Source of the DNA: Haematobia irritans | Taxonomy: Eukaryota; Arthropoda; Insecta; Diptera; Muscidae | NCBI RefSeq assembly: GCF_050003625.1 | Contig: NC_134400.1 | Span: 50,782,066-50,846,065, forward strand | Length of the DNA: 64,000 bases | Direction of reading: 5' to 3' | Shown here: positions 23,704 through 36,417 of the stretch, piece by piece | How the letters are laid out: every line of letters begins with the position of its first letter | How positions within the stretch are numbered: the stretch's first letter is position 1 | Notes under the pieces: generated by a model | Told to the model about the DNA's origin: nothing | The model's input: the letters and a program-made list of their open reading frames with translations, nothing else | The model's database searches: none | Made by a program: the position numbers and the translations under genes

Positions 23704-23723
<20 letters not shown>
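21192..23723 (+). mobile_element. HINE-B element with a duplicated 5' head and nine or so 153-bp monomers
   Basis: Heads begin at 21192 and 21441 (AAGTAAGGAAAGTCTAAAGT), a 249-bp tandem head duplication. Body, monomers of exactly 153 bp between 22001, 22154 and 22307, the GACA microsatellite near 23549-23580 and tail hairpin (ATACCCTGTACCACAGTAGT) follow. This is a complete element and defines the family B consensus order: head, body, monomers, microsatellite, tail. Confidence 0.85.
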
Positions 23724-25169
<1,446 letters not shown>

Positions 25170-25755
25170 GCAACACTGGCTGTAGTTGATATTGCACCTA
25201 CGGAGTTAGTATGCCACTAATATTGAGCCCATTATTAAAAAAAGAGAAAATCGTTCAAATAGTGTGGGAAATAAATCCAAATTTGTAAAAATCGAGTAAT
25301 ATTCTAATGTAAGAGCTACAAGTACGTATAAGTACGATCGGCTAGTACATCAAAATTTGAAATTTGAGTAACATTGTTTAATAAATAAGAGTACTATGGC
25401 CAAATTTGGGAAAATCGAGCGATGCATATATATGGAAGCTATATCTAAATCTGAACCAATTTGCATAATATTTTGCGGGTTTGATTAATACCACAAAAGG
25501 TTACCTTGTGCAAGATTTGAGTAAGATCAGTTAAGAAATGAGGCCTGTATAGTCAAACATAAGGTTATTAGGGGCGAATTTTTCAAAATCGGGTGATACA
25601 TATATGGGAGCTATATGTACATCTGAACCGATTTCGATGAAATTTTGCACATATAGTTAGTACTATAGAGGACTGGATCTAGCCAACTTTGAGTAAGATC
25701 GGTTAATAAATAGGGGTTCTATGGCCAAATTTGGGAAAATCGGGCTATACATATA

Positions 25756-26580
25756 CAGTAGAATTCGGTTATAGCGACCGCCAAGGGACCGAAACTATAC
25801 GTCGTTATAACCGAACGTCGTTGTATCCAAATAAGTGTACAAAATATTTTTAAATTTTTTTATCATGTATATTCATATTTATTGAGATTGCAAATAGTTT
25901 AGAATTGTGGTTTATTTTCTATTTACAAGAATTTCTTTTAATAATTTCAATAATTTCAACGGAACTATATAAACTCTCTGATACATCAGAACTCCCAAAT
26001 CGTAAATACTGTTTTAATGTGTGCACCGCACTGAAGGTTTCTGTCCTAGTTGGAATTTTGGTTGCCTCATCTTCGTCATCTGGTTCATTATCGCTGTGAG
26101 TTTCATCATTTTCTTTTGTGTTCTCCACTATTTCTCTCAATGAAGGCTCTTCTGATGTCACGACGTTGTCATCGACATTTACGAACTCATCCCAGTCCTG
26201 GCTTGAACTCGAAATCATCCCAAACTGGTTTGAATATTTCTTCTTTGTCATTTGCACCTCTGTTTGGGTGCAAATGACGAAAACAAATTCTGTGATTCCC
26301 CGCAGTATGTATTTCTTTATTTAGTATTTGCTGACGACAAAAAATGGAATGAAAAAAATAAAAATTAGTACACAGAACTTATATCGTCGTTATAACCGAA
26401 TGTCCAATCCAAAGCAGACGTGCAAATTGGTCGTTAAAAGCAGATGGTCGCTAAAACCGGAGTCGTTCTAAGCGAATGCTTGCGCATGTACAAACTATTA
26501 AGAACCAAACTTGCTTTGAAAATCCGTCGTTATAAACGGGTGGTCGTTATAACCGAGGTCGCTATAAATGAATTCTACTG
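25756..26580 (-). mobile_element. pogo/Tigger-type deletion derivative (825 bp)
   Basis: Starts CAGTAGAATTCGGTTATAGC and ends with ATGAATTCTACTG, flanked by TA at 25754-25755 and 26581-26582. CAGTA ends, TA target and further inverted subterminal copies of GTCGTTATAACCG fit the pogo group. Retains only the 3' part of a transposase gene (25919-26257). Confidence 0.75.
25919..26257 (-). pseudogene. pogo/Tigger transposase C-terminal remnant
   Basis: The minus-strand frame encodes an acidic tail: SSSQDWDEFVNVDDNVVTSE near the start, then DNEPDDEDEATKIPT and a short helix-like end (ALHTLKQYLRF-type; here VHTLKQYLRF), stopping at 25919. WDEFVNVDD plus an acidic stretch plus LKQYL is like the regulatory C-terminus of Tigger/Jerky-type transposases (family knowledge). 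The CENPB-type DNA-binding and DDE catalytic domains are missing, so it is inactive. The Met at 26257 is probably not a real start; the upstream coding part is deleted. Confidence 0.6.
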
Positions 26581-27029
26581 TATATGGGAGCTATATCTAA
26601 ATCTGAACCGATTTCGATGATTTTTTGCACATATAGTTAGTGCTATAGAAGACTACATTTAACCAAATTTGGGTAAGATCGGTTGATAAATAAGGGTTTT
26701 ATGGCCAAATTTAGAAAAATCGGGCGGTACATATATATGGGAGCTATAGCTAAATCTGAACCGATTTGGATGAAATTTTGCAGACTTGAAGGGCGATGGA
26801 AAATATTACCTTTTGCCAAATTTGGTGACGATCCGTTTGAAAAAAAAAGCGCAACGTGACCCCATTTGTCGAAATCGGGCGATACATATATATGGGAGCT
26901 ATATCTAAATTTGATCCGATATCTTCCAAATTCAATAGCGTTCGTCCTTGTGCCCAAAAACCTCCCAGTACCAAATTTCATCAAAATCGGTTAATAATTG
27001 CGACCAGGGTATAAAAAGATTGATCCAAT

Positions 27030-27321
27030 TTTTGATTCCGCACAAAACATGTTCATTTTGGCTCAAGTTAAGCACTAATTGGGTTTAATATAAGCTTAAA
27101 TGTGGATTGAATCAAGTACAGACTAGGATTAAATAGAGCTCCACTAGGCTTGAATCAACCACTTTCCGTACTTAAAGGAAGCACAATGGCGATTGAAAAT
27201 TTCTAAAATGAAGAAATCTCTACTTAATATTTTCGGGATTGAATTAAGAATTTCGCACTTGGATTTAGAAAAACCGTACTTTTGGCACCGCCACGGCTTG
27301 AATCAAGAAGACCAGATACAC
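27030..27321 (+). repeat. Family F fragment
   Basis: AATCAAGTACAGACTAGGAT, AATATTTTCGGGATTGAATT and ACCGCCACGGCTTGAATCAA match 59935-60140. 27322-27362 is a stranded HINE tail hairpin (TATACCCTCTACCATAATAG) immediately before HINE-A. Confidence 0.65.
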
Positions 27322-28096
27322 AAACTTATTATACCCTCTACCATAATAGTGAACAAGGGTATAAAAATAACAAGTATATACGCCCGTAAGTTCGGCCAGG
27401 CCGAAGCTTATGTACCCTCCATCACGGATTGCGTAGAAACTTCTTCTAAACACTGCCATCCACAATCGAATTACTTAAGTTGCGGTAACACTTGCCGATG
27501 GCAAGGTATCTTAAAACCTCCTAACACCATCTTCTAAATGGTATGTAAGTCCATACGTGGTATATATTAAATCAAAAAAGATCCATCCAATACGTATATA
27601 ATTCAGTTTGACAAAGTAGACATAAAATTTTGACAAAATTTTCTACAGAAATAAAATTTTAACAAAATTTTATATAGAAATAAAATTTTGACAAAATTTT
27701 CTATAGAAATAAAATTTGGTAGATTATTTTTGGCTCTAGTGGCAACCATGATTATGAACCGATACACGCAAAGAAAAAAAACGTTTGGAAAACGTGTACC
27801 GAAAACGTTTTTCTTTTGTTAGAGTTTTTTGAATTGCTTCGAAAATTTTAAACTTTTATCACCAAAAAAAATCGTTTGTTACAAAGTTTTTATTTTTTCT
27901 ATAAAAAAAGTTATTTTTGAAACAACAACAGAGTCCATTTCGTTTATATCAAACACTGTTCTTTTCTGACTTTTGGTCTTTAATAAAACACATTTTACAG
28001 TTCAAAATTTAATATAGTACAATGTAATGTTGAACATTTTTTCGGAATCTTCCGAACATATGTAGAATGTATGTAAAAAAAAAACAAACAAACTTT

Positions 28097-28168
28097 GGTC
28101 GAAGCAGGGATCGAACCCACGACCCTTGGCATGAGAGTCAGACGTAGCAACCACTGCTCCACGGTGCC
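28097..28168 (-). promoter_or_regulatory. tRNA-like head, left arm (copy 2)
   Basis: 72 nt, same box A and box B as copy 1; the anticodon region has changed (CTCTCATGCC where copy 1 has CTTGCATGCC). Confidence 0.7.
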
Positions 28169-28282
28169 AAACTAAATGTTTGTTTCTGTTAAATAAACTT
28201 TGTTTATTCGGTTCGTGGGCGCCGCAAGCTATGCTATATAAATATAACTTATATGGATAATTATCTATTGATGACCATAACA

Positions 28283-28353
28283 GGTACATAGCTCAGTGGC
28301 TAGTGTGTTGGCTTACAAAGTGCATGGTCCGCGGTTCGATTCTCCGTCCAGGC
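28283..28353 (+). promoter_or_regulatory. tRNA-like head, right arm (copy 2)
   Basis: Box A TAGCTCAGTGGCTAGTGTG and box B GCGGTTCGATTCTCC retained. Confidence 0.7.
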
Positions 28354-29546
28354 GAAAGGTAAAAAAATTTTAAAAATTTATAAATTCGTATAATTTCTTC
28401 TACATTGTTGGTATTACAGGAAAAGGTGGTAAGAACTAAAAAAACTTCGTGAATGGGAGAAAGATGTGAGGGAAAATGCAATTAGCAAGAATTTTTTTTT
28501 GTTTTAGTTAGTCTATGAAATTGTTGTTACATCCTGGAAAAGAATAAATGTTTATCACAAAAAGTATATACTTTTCTTCCAAATACACTTCCTTACAGCG
28601 AAAAGCAAATAAGAAACGAACTTTGTTTGTCTAAAATTTCGTTTGGGAGGAAAGAATTATTTTTTTGCGTGTATGGACCAATTTTTGTGTGATTGGACCA
28701 ATTTTGGTATGGAGACCATATACCAATACCATGTACCAAATTTCAGCCGGATCGGACGCACTTTGCTTCTCTTTGAGGCTTCGCAAGCCAAATCTGGAGA
28801 TGGGTTTATATGGGGTCTATATATAATTATGGACCGATGTGGACCAATTTTTGCATGGTTGTTAGAGACCATATACCAACATCATGTACCAAATTTCAGA
28901 TGGATCGGATGAAATTTGCTTCTCTTTGAGGCTCCGCAAGCCAAATCTGGGGATCGGTTTATATGGGGGCTATATATAATTATGGACCGATATGGACCAA
29001 TTTTTCATTGGTTGTTAGAGACTATATACCAACACCATGTACCAAATTTCAGGCGGATCGGATGAAATTTGCTTCTCTTTTAGGCTCCGCAAGCCAAATC
29101 TGGGGATCGGTTTATATGGGGGCTATATATAATTATGGACCGATGTGGACCAATTTTTCCATGGTTGTTAGAGACCATATACAAACACCATATACCAAAT
29201 TTCAGCCGGATCGGATGAAATATGCTTCCGTTAGAGGCTCCACAAGCCAAATCTGAGGGTCCCTTTATATGGGGGCTATACGTAAAAGTAGACCGATATG
29301 GTCAATTTTCAATACCATCCGACCTACATCGATAACAACTACTTGTGCCAAGTTTCAAGTCGATAGCTTGTTTCGTTCGGAAGTTAGCGTGATTTCAATA
29401 GACGGACGGACGGACATGCTTAGATCGACTCAGAATTTCACCACGACCCAGAAAATATATACTTTATGGGGTCTTAGAGCAATATTTCGATGTGTTACAA
29501 ACGGAATGACAAAGTTAATATACCCCCATCCTATGGTGGAGGGTAT

Positions 29547-31390
29547 AACAAGTATATACGGCCGCAAGTTCGGCCAGGCCGAATCTTATGTACCCACCAC
29601 CATGGATTGCGTAGAAACTTCTACGAAAGACTATCATCCACAATCGAATTACTTGGGTTGTGGTATCTTAAAACTTCTTAACATCGTTTTCTAAATTGTG
29701 ATTTAGTCCATACATGGTATATATTAGACAAAAAAAGTTATGTATAGTTAAGTCTACAAATAATAACGAATCGATATGGACTTTTTGTACGTAGAGAGCC
29801 AGAATTGAAATATGGGGATCGCTTATATAGGGGCTATATACAATTGTGAACTTGATATGGACCAATTTTTGTGTGATTGGGGATCGATTTTTCTGAGGGC
29901 CATATATAACTATAGACCGATATGGACCTAGTTAGGCATGGTTGTTAACGACCATATACTAGCACAATGTACCAAATTTCAACTCACTCGGATGAAATTT
30001 GCTCCTCCAAGAGGTTCCAAAACCAAATCTCGGGATTGGATTATATGGGGCAATGTACGATTATGGACTGATATGGACCATTTTTGGCATGGTTGTTAAA
30101 TATCATATACTACCACCACGTACCAAATTTCAAGCAGCTCGGATGAATTTTGCTTCTCCAAAAGGCACCAGAGGTCAAATCTGGGGATCGGTTTATATGG
30201 GAGCTATATATAATTATGGACTGATAGGAACCAATTCCTGCATGGTTGTTGGATACCATATACTAACATCACGTACCAAATTCCAACCGAATGGGAAGAA
30301 TTTTGCTCTTCTCTGGAGGTCAAATCTGGGGATGGGTTTATATGGGGCCTATATATAATTATGGACCGATATCGACCAATTTTTGCATGGGAGTTTGAGG
30401 CCATATATTAACACCACGTACCAAATTTCAACTGAATCAGATGAATTTTGGTCTTCCAAGAGGTTCCGGAGGTCAAATCTGGTGATCGGTTTATATGGGG
30501 GCTATATATAATTATGAACCGATGTCGACCAATTTTTGCACGGCTGTTGGAGACCATATACTAACACCATGTACCAAATTTCAGCCAGATCGGATGAAAT
30601 TTGCTTCTCTTAGAGGCCTCGCAAGCCAAATCGGGGGATCGGTTTATATGGGGGCTATATATAATTATGGACCGATGTGGACCAGTTTTTGCATGGTTAT
30701 TAGAGACCATATACTGGCACCATGTACCAAATTTCAGCCGGATCGGATGAAATTTGCTTCTCTTAGGGGCCTCGCAAGCCAAATCGGGGGATCGGTTTAT
30801 ATGGGGGCTATATATAATTATGAACCGATGTCGACCAATTTTTGCATGGTTGTTGGAGACCATATACTAACACCATGTACCAAATTTCAGCCAGATCGGA
30901 TGAAATTTGCTTCTGTTAGAGGCCTCGCAAGCCAAATCGGGGGATCGGTTTATATGGGGGCTATATATAATTATGGACTGATGTGGACCAGTTTTTGCAT
31001 GGTTATTAGAGACCATATACTGACACCATGTACCAAATTTCAGCCATATCGGATGAAATTTGCTTCTCTTAGAGGCCTCGCAAGCCAAATTTTGGGGTCC
31101 GTTTATATGGGGGCTATACGTAAAAGTGGACCGATATGGCCCATTTGCAATACCATCCGACCTACATCAATAACAACTACTTGTGCCAAGTTTCAAGTCG
31201 ATAGCTTGTTTCGTTCGGAAGTTAGCGTGATTTCAACAGACGGACGGACGGACGGACATGCTCAGATCGACTCAGAATTTCACCACGACCCAGAATATAT
31301 ATACTTTATGGGGTCTTAGAGCAATATTTCGATGTGTTACAAACGGAATGACAAAGTTAATATACCCCCCATCCTATGGTGGAGGGTATA
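29547..31390 (+). mobile_element. HINE-A element, head-to-tail with the previous one
   Basis: Head starts at the last A residues of the preceding tail (GGGTATAACAAGTATATACG). About eight monomers; those at 30480-31090 follow the 153-bp period. GACGGACGGACGGACATG microsatellite near 31240 and tail CCTATGGTGGAGGGTATAAA. Long frames in this region, for example 30495-31319, are the 51-codon monomer read in phase and are not annotated as genes. Confidence 0.85.
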
Positions 31391-31936
31391 AAAAACTCAT
31401 AAAATTGAATAATTTCTTCTACAATGTTTGTATTACAGAAAAAGGTGCTAAGAACTAAAAAATCTCGTGGAAGTGAGAAAGATGTCGGGGAATATACAAT
31501 TGGGCAGAAACAAAATTTTGAGCATTCAGGTCGAAAACCTATGTTGTTAGCACCTATATTACCTGTTTATTTTCATAATTCATTATGATTGTAAATATAT
31601 AAATAAATAAATAAAATTTGGAGCACAATATTGTTTGGGAGATCTTTTTTAAGCATATAATATTTTTGGGTGCAAAATGCTTCCAAACATATTATATGGT
31701 CACATAATAACATATTGTTTTTTGGAAGACAACATTATTGAATTTGGATGCAAAAATACAAAATGTTTGGAACTTAGACTACCCAAACATATATTGTTTA
31801 GACCAATATGCTTTCAAACATATTATATATTGGTAGAGATCAAACATATAAATGTTTGGGCAATACCCAAAAATGTATATGCTTGACGCAAAATATGTTT
31901 GGGAGTATATGTTACAGAATCGATTTTTTGTGAGCG
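31391..31936 (+). mobile_element. Truncated copy of the AACATAT-type MITE
   Basis: 31391-31470 is the right-arm body of the divergent-tRNA element (TTCTTCTACAATGTTTGTAT, GAAAAAGGTGCTAAGAACTA) without its tRNA head. AACATATT/AATATGTT motifs follow, and the right terminal repeat ATCGATTTTTTGTGAGCGTG ends before TA. The right flank is again a HINE tail (TGATGGAGGGTATAATAAAG). Confidence 0.6.
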
Positions 31937-32798
31937 TGTATGATGGAGGGTATAATAAAGAAAATAAACTACAACTAATTATTTTGTTTTTGAATAAAAT
32001 TAATTTAATTTTTTTTATTTTTGCATCTTGGTTACAAAACAAAAAAAGCGTTTAAAAATAGGGGAATAAATTAAACTTTGTTTCGTAGAATTAAGTGCGC
32101 AAAATTTAAATTTAAAAGAGAATTGTGTCCTTATTTTTGTCTTTACTTCAATTTTCCGCTTCATTAGCTCGGAATCAAACAAAATTTATTAGTATAAAGA
32201 CAAAATCTTTGGAACCTGCATGCTTTTTTCAGTGTATGTACATTTAAAAAATGGGATAAACTTGAGCATCACTGCCAGTCCTATGATAAGTCCTTCAAAG
32301 ACAATATGCACCAATTTCGCGTAGGCTCACTTATTCATTTTTTTGTTCATATAAATAACTAATTCTACATCTTTATGGTCATTATAAATGTGGACATAAG
32401 AAACGAGACTCACGCTAAATATCAGTCACTAGAAATAATTTTTGTTGCATTCTAACAAAAGAAAATATTCAATGGATTTTCTGATGATGGTTACAAGTGC
32501 AATTTAAACAAATACTCACCATAAAATAGATAAACGGGAACATTTTATTCAACAAATGTTTGCTAATTTCTCGAGCCATTTTAAGAATGGATGAAGAGAT
32601 TTCTGATGCAAGGACACTATTGTAAGAAGTTAAAAATGAAATAAAATCAAGAGAACAATGTGAAATGTGAAATACTTCTACATTGCAAAGTCCACTTGAA
32701 TATGGTTAAACAGCTGAACAAATAGAGAATTTACAAATGATTCTTATTGTCCAATAGAAGACGAGAAGATGCGTCTAAAGAGAATAGTTGAATAAAAT
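31937..32798. other. HINE tail scrap, family G fragment, no gene
   Basis: 31937-31956 is a HINE tail. 32094-32232 is a minus-strand family G end (TTTTTTCAGTGTA). 32240-32798 is unassigned, with no recognised coding sequence. Confidence 0.5.
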
Positions 32799-32930
32799 CC
32801 CAGCAAAAAAAATTGGAAGTTCATCTAAAGACATGACTTTAAAAAATGTTCTCCCAAAGATGTTCTTTATTTTAACTACACAGGATGTTCCTTTAGTTCA
32901 ATTTTGTATAGCTCGCTTTTTTTTCACATT

Positions 32931-33238
32931 TTTATACCCTAAAACACATAGTGGTCAGGGTATAATAACTTTGATCTTCCCAAAAATGTGCCTACCAGTA
33001 ATATTGATTTTAGACCCCATAAAATATATACCGATCGACTCAGAATCACCTCCTGAGTCGATCTAGCGCTTGGTGTCCGTCCGCCCGTCTGTCCATGTAC
33101 GACGAACGTTGTTTAATTTGGAAGAAATCGAATCAAATTTAGATATAGCTCCCATATATATGTATCGCCCGATTTCGACAAATGGGGTGGTGGGGCTGCA
33201 CTTTTTTACTAACCGATCGTGCTCAAATTTAAATAGGT
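32931..33238 (-). mobile_element. HINE-C fragment inside family D
   Basis: Tail TATACCCTAAAACACATAGT...GGTCAGGGTATAA, then GACCCCATAAAATATATACC, GAGTCGATCTAGCGCTTGG, one monomer (TAGATATAGCTCCCATATAT) and a break at 33238, where family D resumes. Confidence 0.65.
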
Positions 33239-33520
33239 TAAAAACAGAGCAAGAATTAATAAAATGGTACAAATTATTCAATTTTTGCGAAAAATTTCTT
33301 AATACGTTTTAGAAAAATTGAGAATTTTTGAAATTTTTTGAGAAAAATATTTCAAACAAGCTTTAGTATGTATTAAAAATCATTTTTTTTTATTTGGCAA
33401 AATCTTACACAATTATTTGACATCCAATACACTGAATTTGGATCACACCTTAAGAAGTGATGTAAAATCAGTGCAACGGCTGTTGAAATGGTGGACATCC
33501 GTCCTATGACAAGCCCACAC

Positions 33521-33757
33521 CAGGGAAGGAATATGATCACCTCAAACATATTTTAAGAGCAAAATGTTATTTTTGGGTAGTGACCATTTAACATGGTATT
33601 CGCAACCATGTTCTTTTCTCGGAAATCATGTATCTGATTTCGGCAAGCAGGTTATATTTGACGACATTTTAGTGAGAAACATGTTACATGGTCACCATAC
33701 AAAAATAAAATTTTGCTCTTGAAACATGTTTGAGGTGATCATATTCCTTCGCTGCGT
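33521..33757. mobile_element. Foldback MITE (~237 bp) with ~75-bp arms
   Basis: Left arm GAAGGAATATGATCACCTCA... and right arm TGAGGTGATCATATTCCTTC are inverted over about 75 bp with a few mismatches, around an ~85-bp loop. The uninterrupted family D copy at 53640-53660 (GACAAGCCCATGTTAAATTC) gives the empty site. Confidence 0.75.
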
Positions 33758-34370
33758 GCATGTTAAATTTATCGCTTCTGCGCCAATTTTGCACCACTTC
33801 CGGATCCAGAAAGAACATTTTCACTATTTTTTGGCAACGTTTTTTTACTGGGATATTATTAATAAGACGCCACTAGGCTCATACTGATCATTGCAGAATC
33901 GTTCAACACCTAAAAATTCGTCTGTCTATTAACTTTCTGTTCGCAAAATGGAATTTACCTTTCATCGGGCTATGAATTCAATTATTCCTTTTGATACCAT
34001 CGACCATAATATGGGGGGTATATTAACATTGTCATTCTGTTTGTAACACATCGAAATATTGGTCTAAGGCCCCATAGAGTATATACTCGTATATTCTGGG
34101 TCGTGGTGAAATTCTAAGTCGATCTAGCGTTGTACGTCCGTCTGTTGAAATCACGCTAACTTCCGAACGAAACAAGCTATCGACTTGAAACTTCGCACAT
34201 ACTCGTATAGCTGTTATCGATGTAGGTCGGCCCATCGCCCCCTTATAAACGTAGAGAAAACAAAATTTATCCGAATCGGTTGCAATTTTGTACGTGATAT
34301 TAGTATATGTTCCCTAACATTCAAACAAAAATTCATTCATATCGTTGCACAATTATATATAGCCCCCATA

Positions 34371-34902
34371 CACAGAAAAAATATCACCAAAATATTCGCA
34401 ATTAAAAAGTTTATTGAAGTTCAATACTTTTTCAAATCAAAAATAAATTGCTACTATTTAACTTTTAATCAAACTCGAAATATTAAATCAATTACGTCAA
34501 GGTTGATTTTTTAAATTTTCAAACCCGGAAGAGTGAGTCAGTTAAAAAATTATGGATAATATTTTTAATTAAAAAAAATTGGAAACAATCAATTTTCGAA
34601 TCCAACTAAAAAGGTTTAACAATAGTTATAAAAAGTGATTGAAATATAGTATAGCGATTAATTAGTTTTAATTAAAAATAATTTCATTTTATATACGTTT
34701 GTTGTTTTTGTTTTTTGACCTTTTGTTAATTACCTTCTGTTCAGAACCTCGAGCTTGAATTTACAAAAAGAAAACAGAAGGTAACAAAAATAATTTCGTT
34801 TTAATGCCCAATTAAAATTGTGATTGGTACTGTCTTTTTCGCGATGGGAGGGATTTGAATTAAAAAATTAATTCTGTAATTGAATCGGAAAAAATTGTGT
34901 GA
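34371..34902. mobile_element. AT-rich MITE in HINE-A
   Basis: Inverted ends CACAGAAAAAATAT and, read inward, CACACAATTTTTTCC. Inserted in the monomer string CCCCATA/TAAAC. The interior has runs of AATTAAAA and an inverted CTTCTGTTCAG/AACAGAAGG pair near 34735-34785. Confidence 0.55.
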
Positions 34903-35373
34903 TAAACAGATCCCCAGATATTGCTCGCGGACCCTCTTCAAGCAAAAAATTGGCTTGCGGAGCTTCTTGGAAGCGCAAACTTTATTCGATCCAGTTAATC
35001 GTGGTCTTAGTCTTGCAAAAATTGCTCCACATCGGTCCATATAAACCGATCCCTAGTTTTTACTTATTGCGCCTCGTTGCTCAATAATCCGATCAGATTG
35101 AAATTTGCTACGTGATGTCATTATATGCTGTCTACTCGTCAGTCAAAAATTGGTCCATATCAGTTCATAATTGTAAATAACCCCCATGTAAACCGACGTT
35201 CGAAATTTGATTTCTGCAACCTCACGGAGGAACAAATTTCATCCGATCCAGTGAAAATTTGGCTCTTTAATTAGAGTGTAATAATTGGTTATATCGGTTC
35301 ATAATTAATTATAGACAATTATATATAAACCGTACAAGAACTGAGTTGGTTATATAGGTATTTAATTTGCCTT

Positions 35374-36417
35374 TTTTATACCATCCACCATAGGATGGGG
35401 GTATATTAACTTTGTCATTCCGTTTTTAACACATCGAAATATTGCTCTAGGACCCCATAAAGTGCATATATTCTGGGTCGTGGTGAAATTCTGGGTCGAT
35501 CTGAGCATGTCCGTCCGTCCGTCTGTTGAAATCACACTAACTTCCGAACGAAACAAGCTATCGACTTGAAACTTGGCACAAGTAGTTGTTATTGATGTAG
35601 GTCGTATGGTATTGCAAATGGGTCATATCGGTCCACTTTTACGTATAGCCCCCATATAAACGGATCCCCAAATTTGGCCTGCTATTGCTCTAAGAGAAGC
35701 AAATTTCATCCGATCCGGCTCAAATTTGGTACATGGTGTTAGTATAAAAATTGGTCCACATCGGTCCATAATTACATATAGCCCCCATGGTTTGGTTGGG
35801 TTATGTGGCAGCCATATGTATCAGGCTCACTTAGACTATTCAGTCCATTGTGATACCACATTGGTGAACTTCTCTCTTACTACTGAGTGCTGCCCGATTC
35901 CATGTTAAGCTCAATGACAAGGGACCTCCTTTTTATAGCCGAGTCCGAACGGCGTTTCCCATTGCAGTGAAACCACTTAGAGAAGCTTTGAAATTTGGAA
36001 CATGGTGTTAGTATATGGTCTCTAACAACCATGAAAAAAATTGGTCCATATCGGTCCATAATTATATATAGCCCCCATATAAACCGATCAGCAGATTTGA
36101 CCTCCAGAGCCTCTTCGAAGACAAAAATTCATCTGATTCAGTTAATATTTGGTACGTGGTGTTAATATATGGCCTCAAACACCCATGCAAAATTTGGTCT
36201 CAATAGGTCACTAATTATATATAGGCCCCATATAAACCGATCCCCAGATTTAACATCCGGAGCCCCTTATCAATACATTACTTTTTTGTCTAATACATAC
36301 CACGTATGGACTAACTCACAATTTAGAAAACGATGTTAGGAAGTTTTAAAATACCACAACCAAAGTAATTCGATTGTGGATGACAGTCTTTCGTAGAAGT
36401 TTCTACGCATATACTTG
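35374..36417 (-). mobile_element. Inner HINE-A element
   Basis: Tail ATACCATCCACCATAGGATG at the left, conserved block with GTCCGTCCGTCCGTCTG, monomers, SINE insertion 35789-35991, and a head in which the segment with the TTCGGCC palindrome is deleted (GTTTCTACGCATATACTTGT). Confidence 0.7.
35789..35991 (-). mobile_element. 5'-truncated SINE copy
   Basis: Minus-strand match to 11270-11445: GTATCAGGCTCACTTAGACT, ACTGAGTGCTGCCCGATTCC, CTTTTTATAGCCGAGTCCGA. The tRNA head is absent. Confidence 0.75.

Larger units (their letters stand above)
25170..27016 (+). mobile_element. HINE-C element, interrupted by a pogo-like element
   Basis: Monomers of the form ATATATGGGAGCTATATCTA with AAATCGGGCGATACATATAT spacers, related to but distinct from families A and B. 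The end is TGCGACCAGGGTATAA at about 27001-27016. The element is split at 25756-26580 and rejoins with TATATGGGAGC. The left boundary is uncertain. Confidence 0.7.
27765..28671. mobile_element. TA-flanked TIR element with two divergent tRNA-like promoters, copy 2
   Basis: Flanked by TA at 27763-27764 and 28672-28673. The host HINE-A gives the empty site: other copies read ACCGATATGGACCAATTTTT (for example near 60943), and here that string is split exactly at the TA. Same order and orientation as copy 1. Confidence 0.85.
27367..29546 (+). mobile_element. HINE-A element, interrupted by TIR element copy 2
   Basis: Head at 27367 (ACAAGTATATACGCCCGTAA), head palindrome TTCGGCCAGGCCGAA, minisatellite 27619-27722, insertion 27765-28671, then three or four monomers, microsatellite GACGGACGGACGGACATG near 29400 and tail CCCATCCTATGGTGGAGGGT. 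A second element begins immediately after the tail. Confidence 0.85.
32799..33852. mobile_element. Family D MITE (CCCAGCAAAAA ends), with two insertions
   Basis: Ends CCCAGCAAAAAAAATTGGAA and TTTTTTTACTGGG are inverted. The internal motif GATCACACCTTAAGAAGTGA is shared with the copies at 44544-45185 and 53197-53747. Interrupted by a HINE-C fragment (32931-33238) and a foldback (33521-33757). No coding capacity. Confidence 0.7.

Noticed and set aside
30495..31319. Long open frame encoding a repeated 51-residue peptide (YMGAIYNYGPMWTNFCMVV type)
   Set aside because: It is the 153-bp HINE-A monomer read in phase. Similar open frames occur on the opposite strand, copies drift without codon bias, and there is no sign of selection. 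The same applies to 28963-29256, 55690-56172, 61485-61997 and the minus-strand counterparts.
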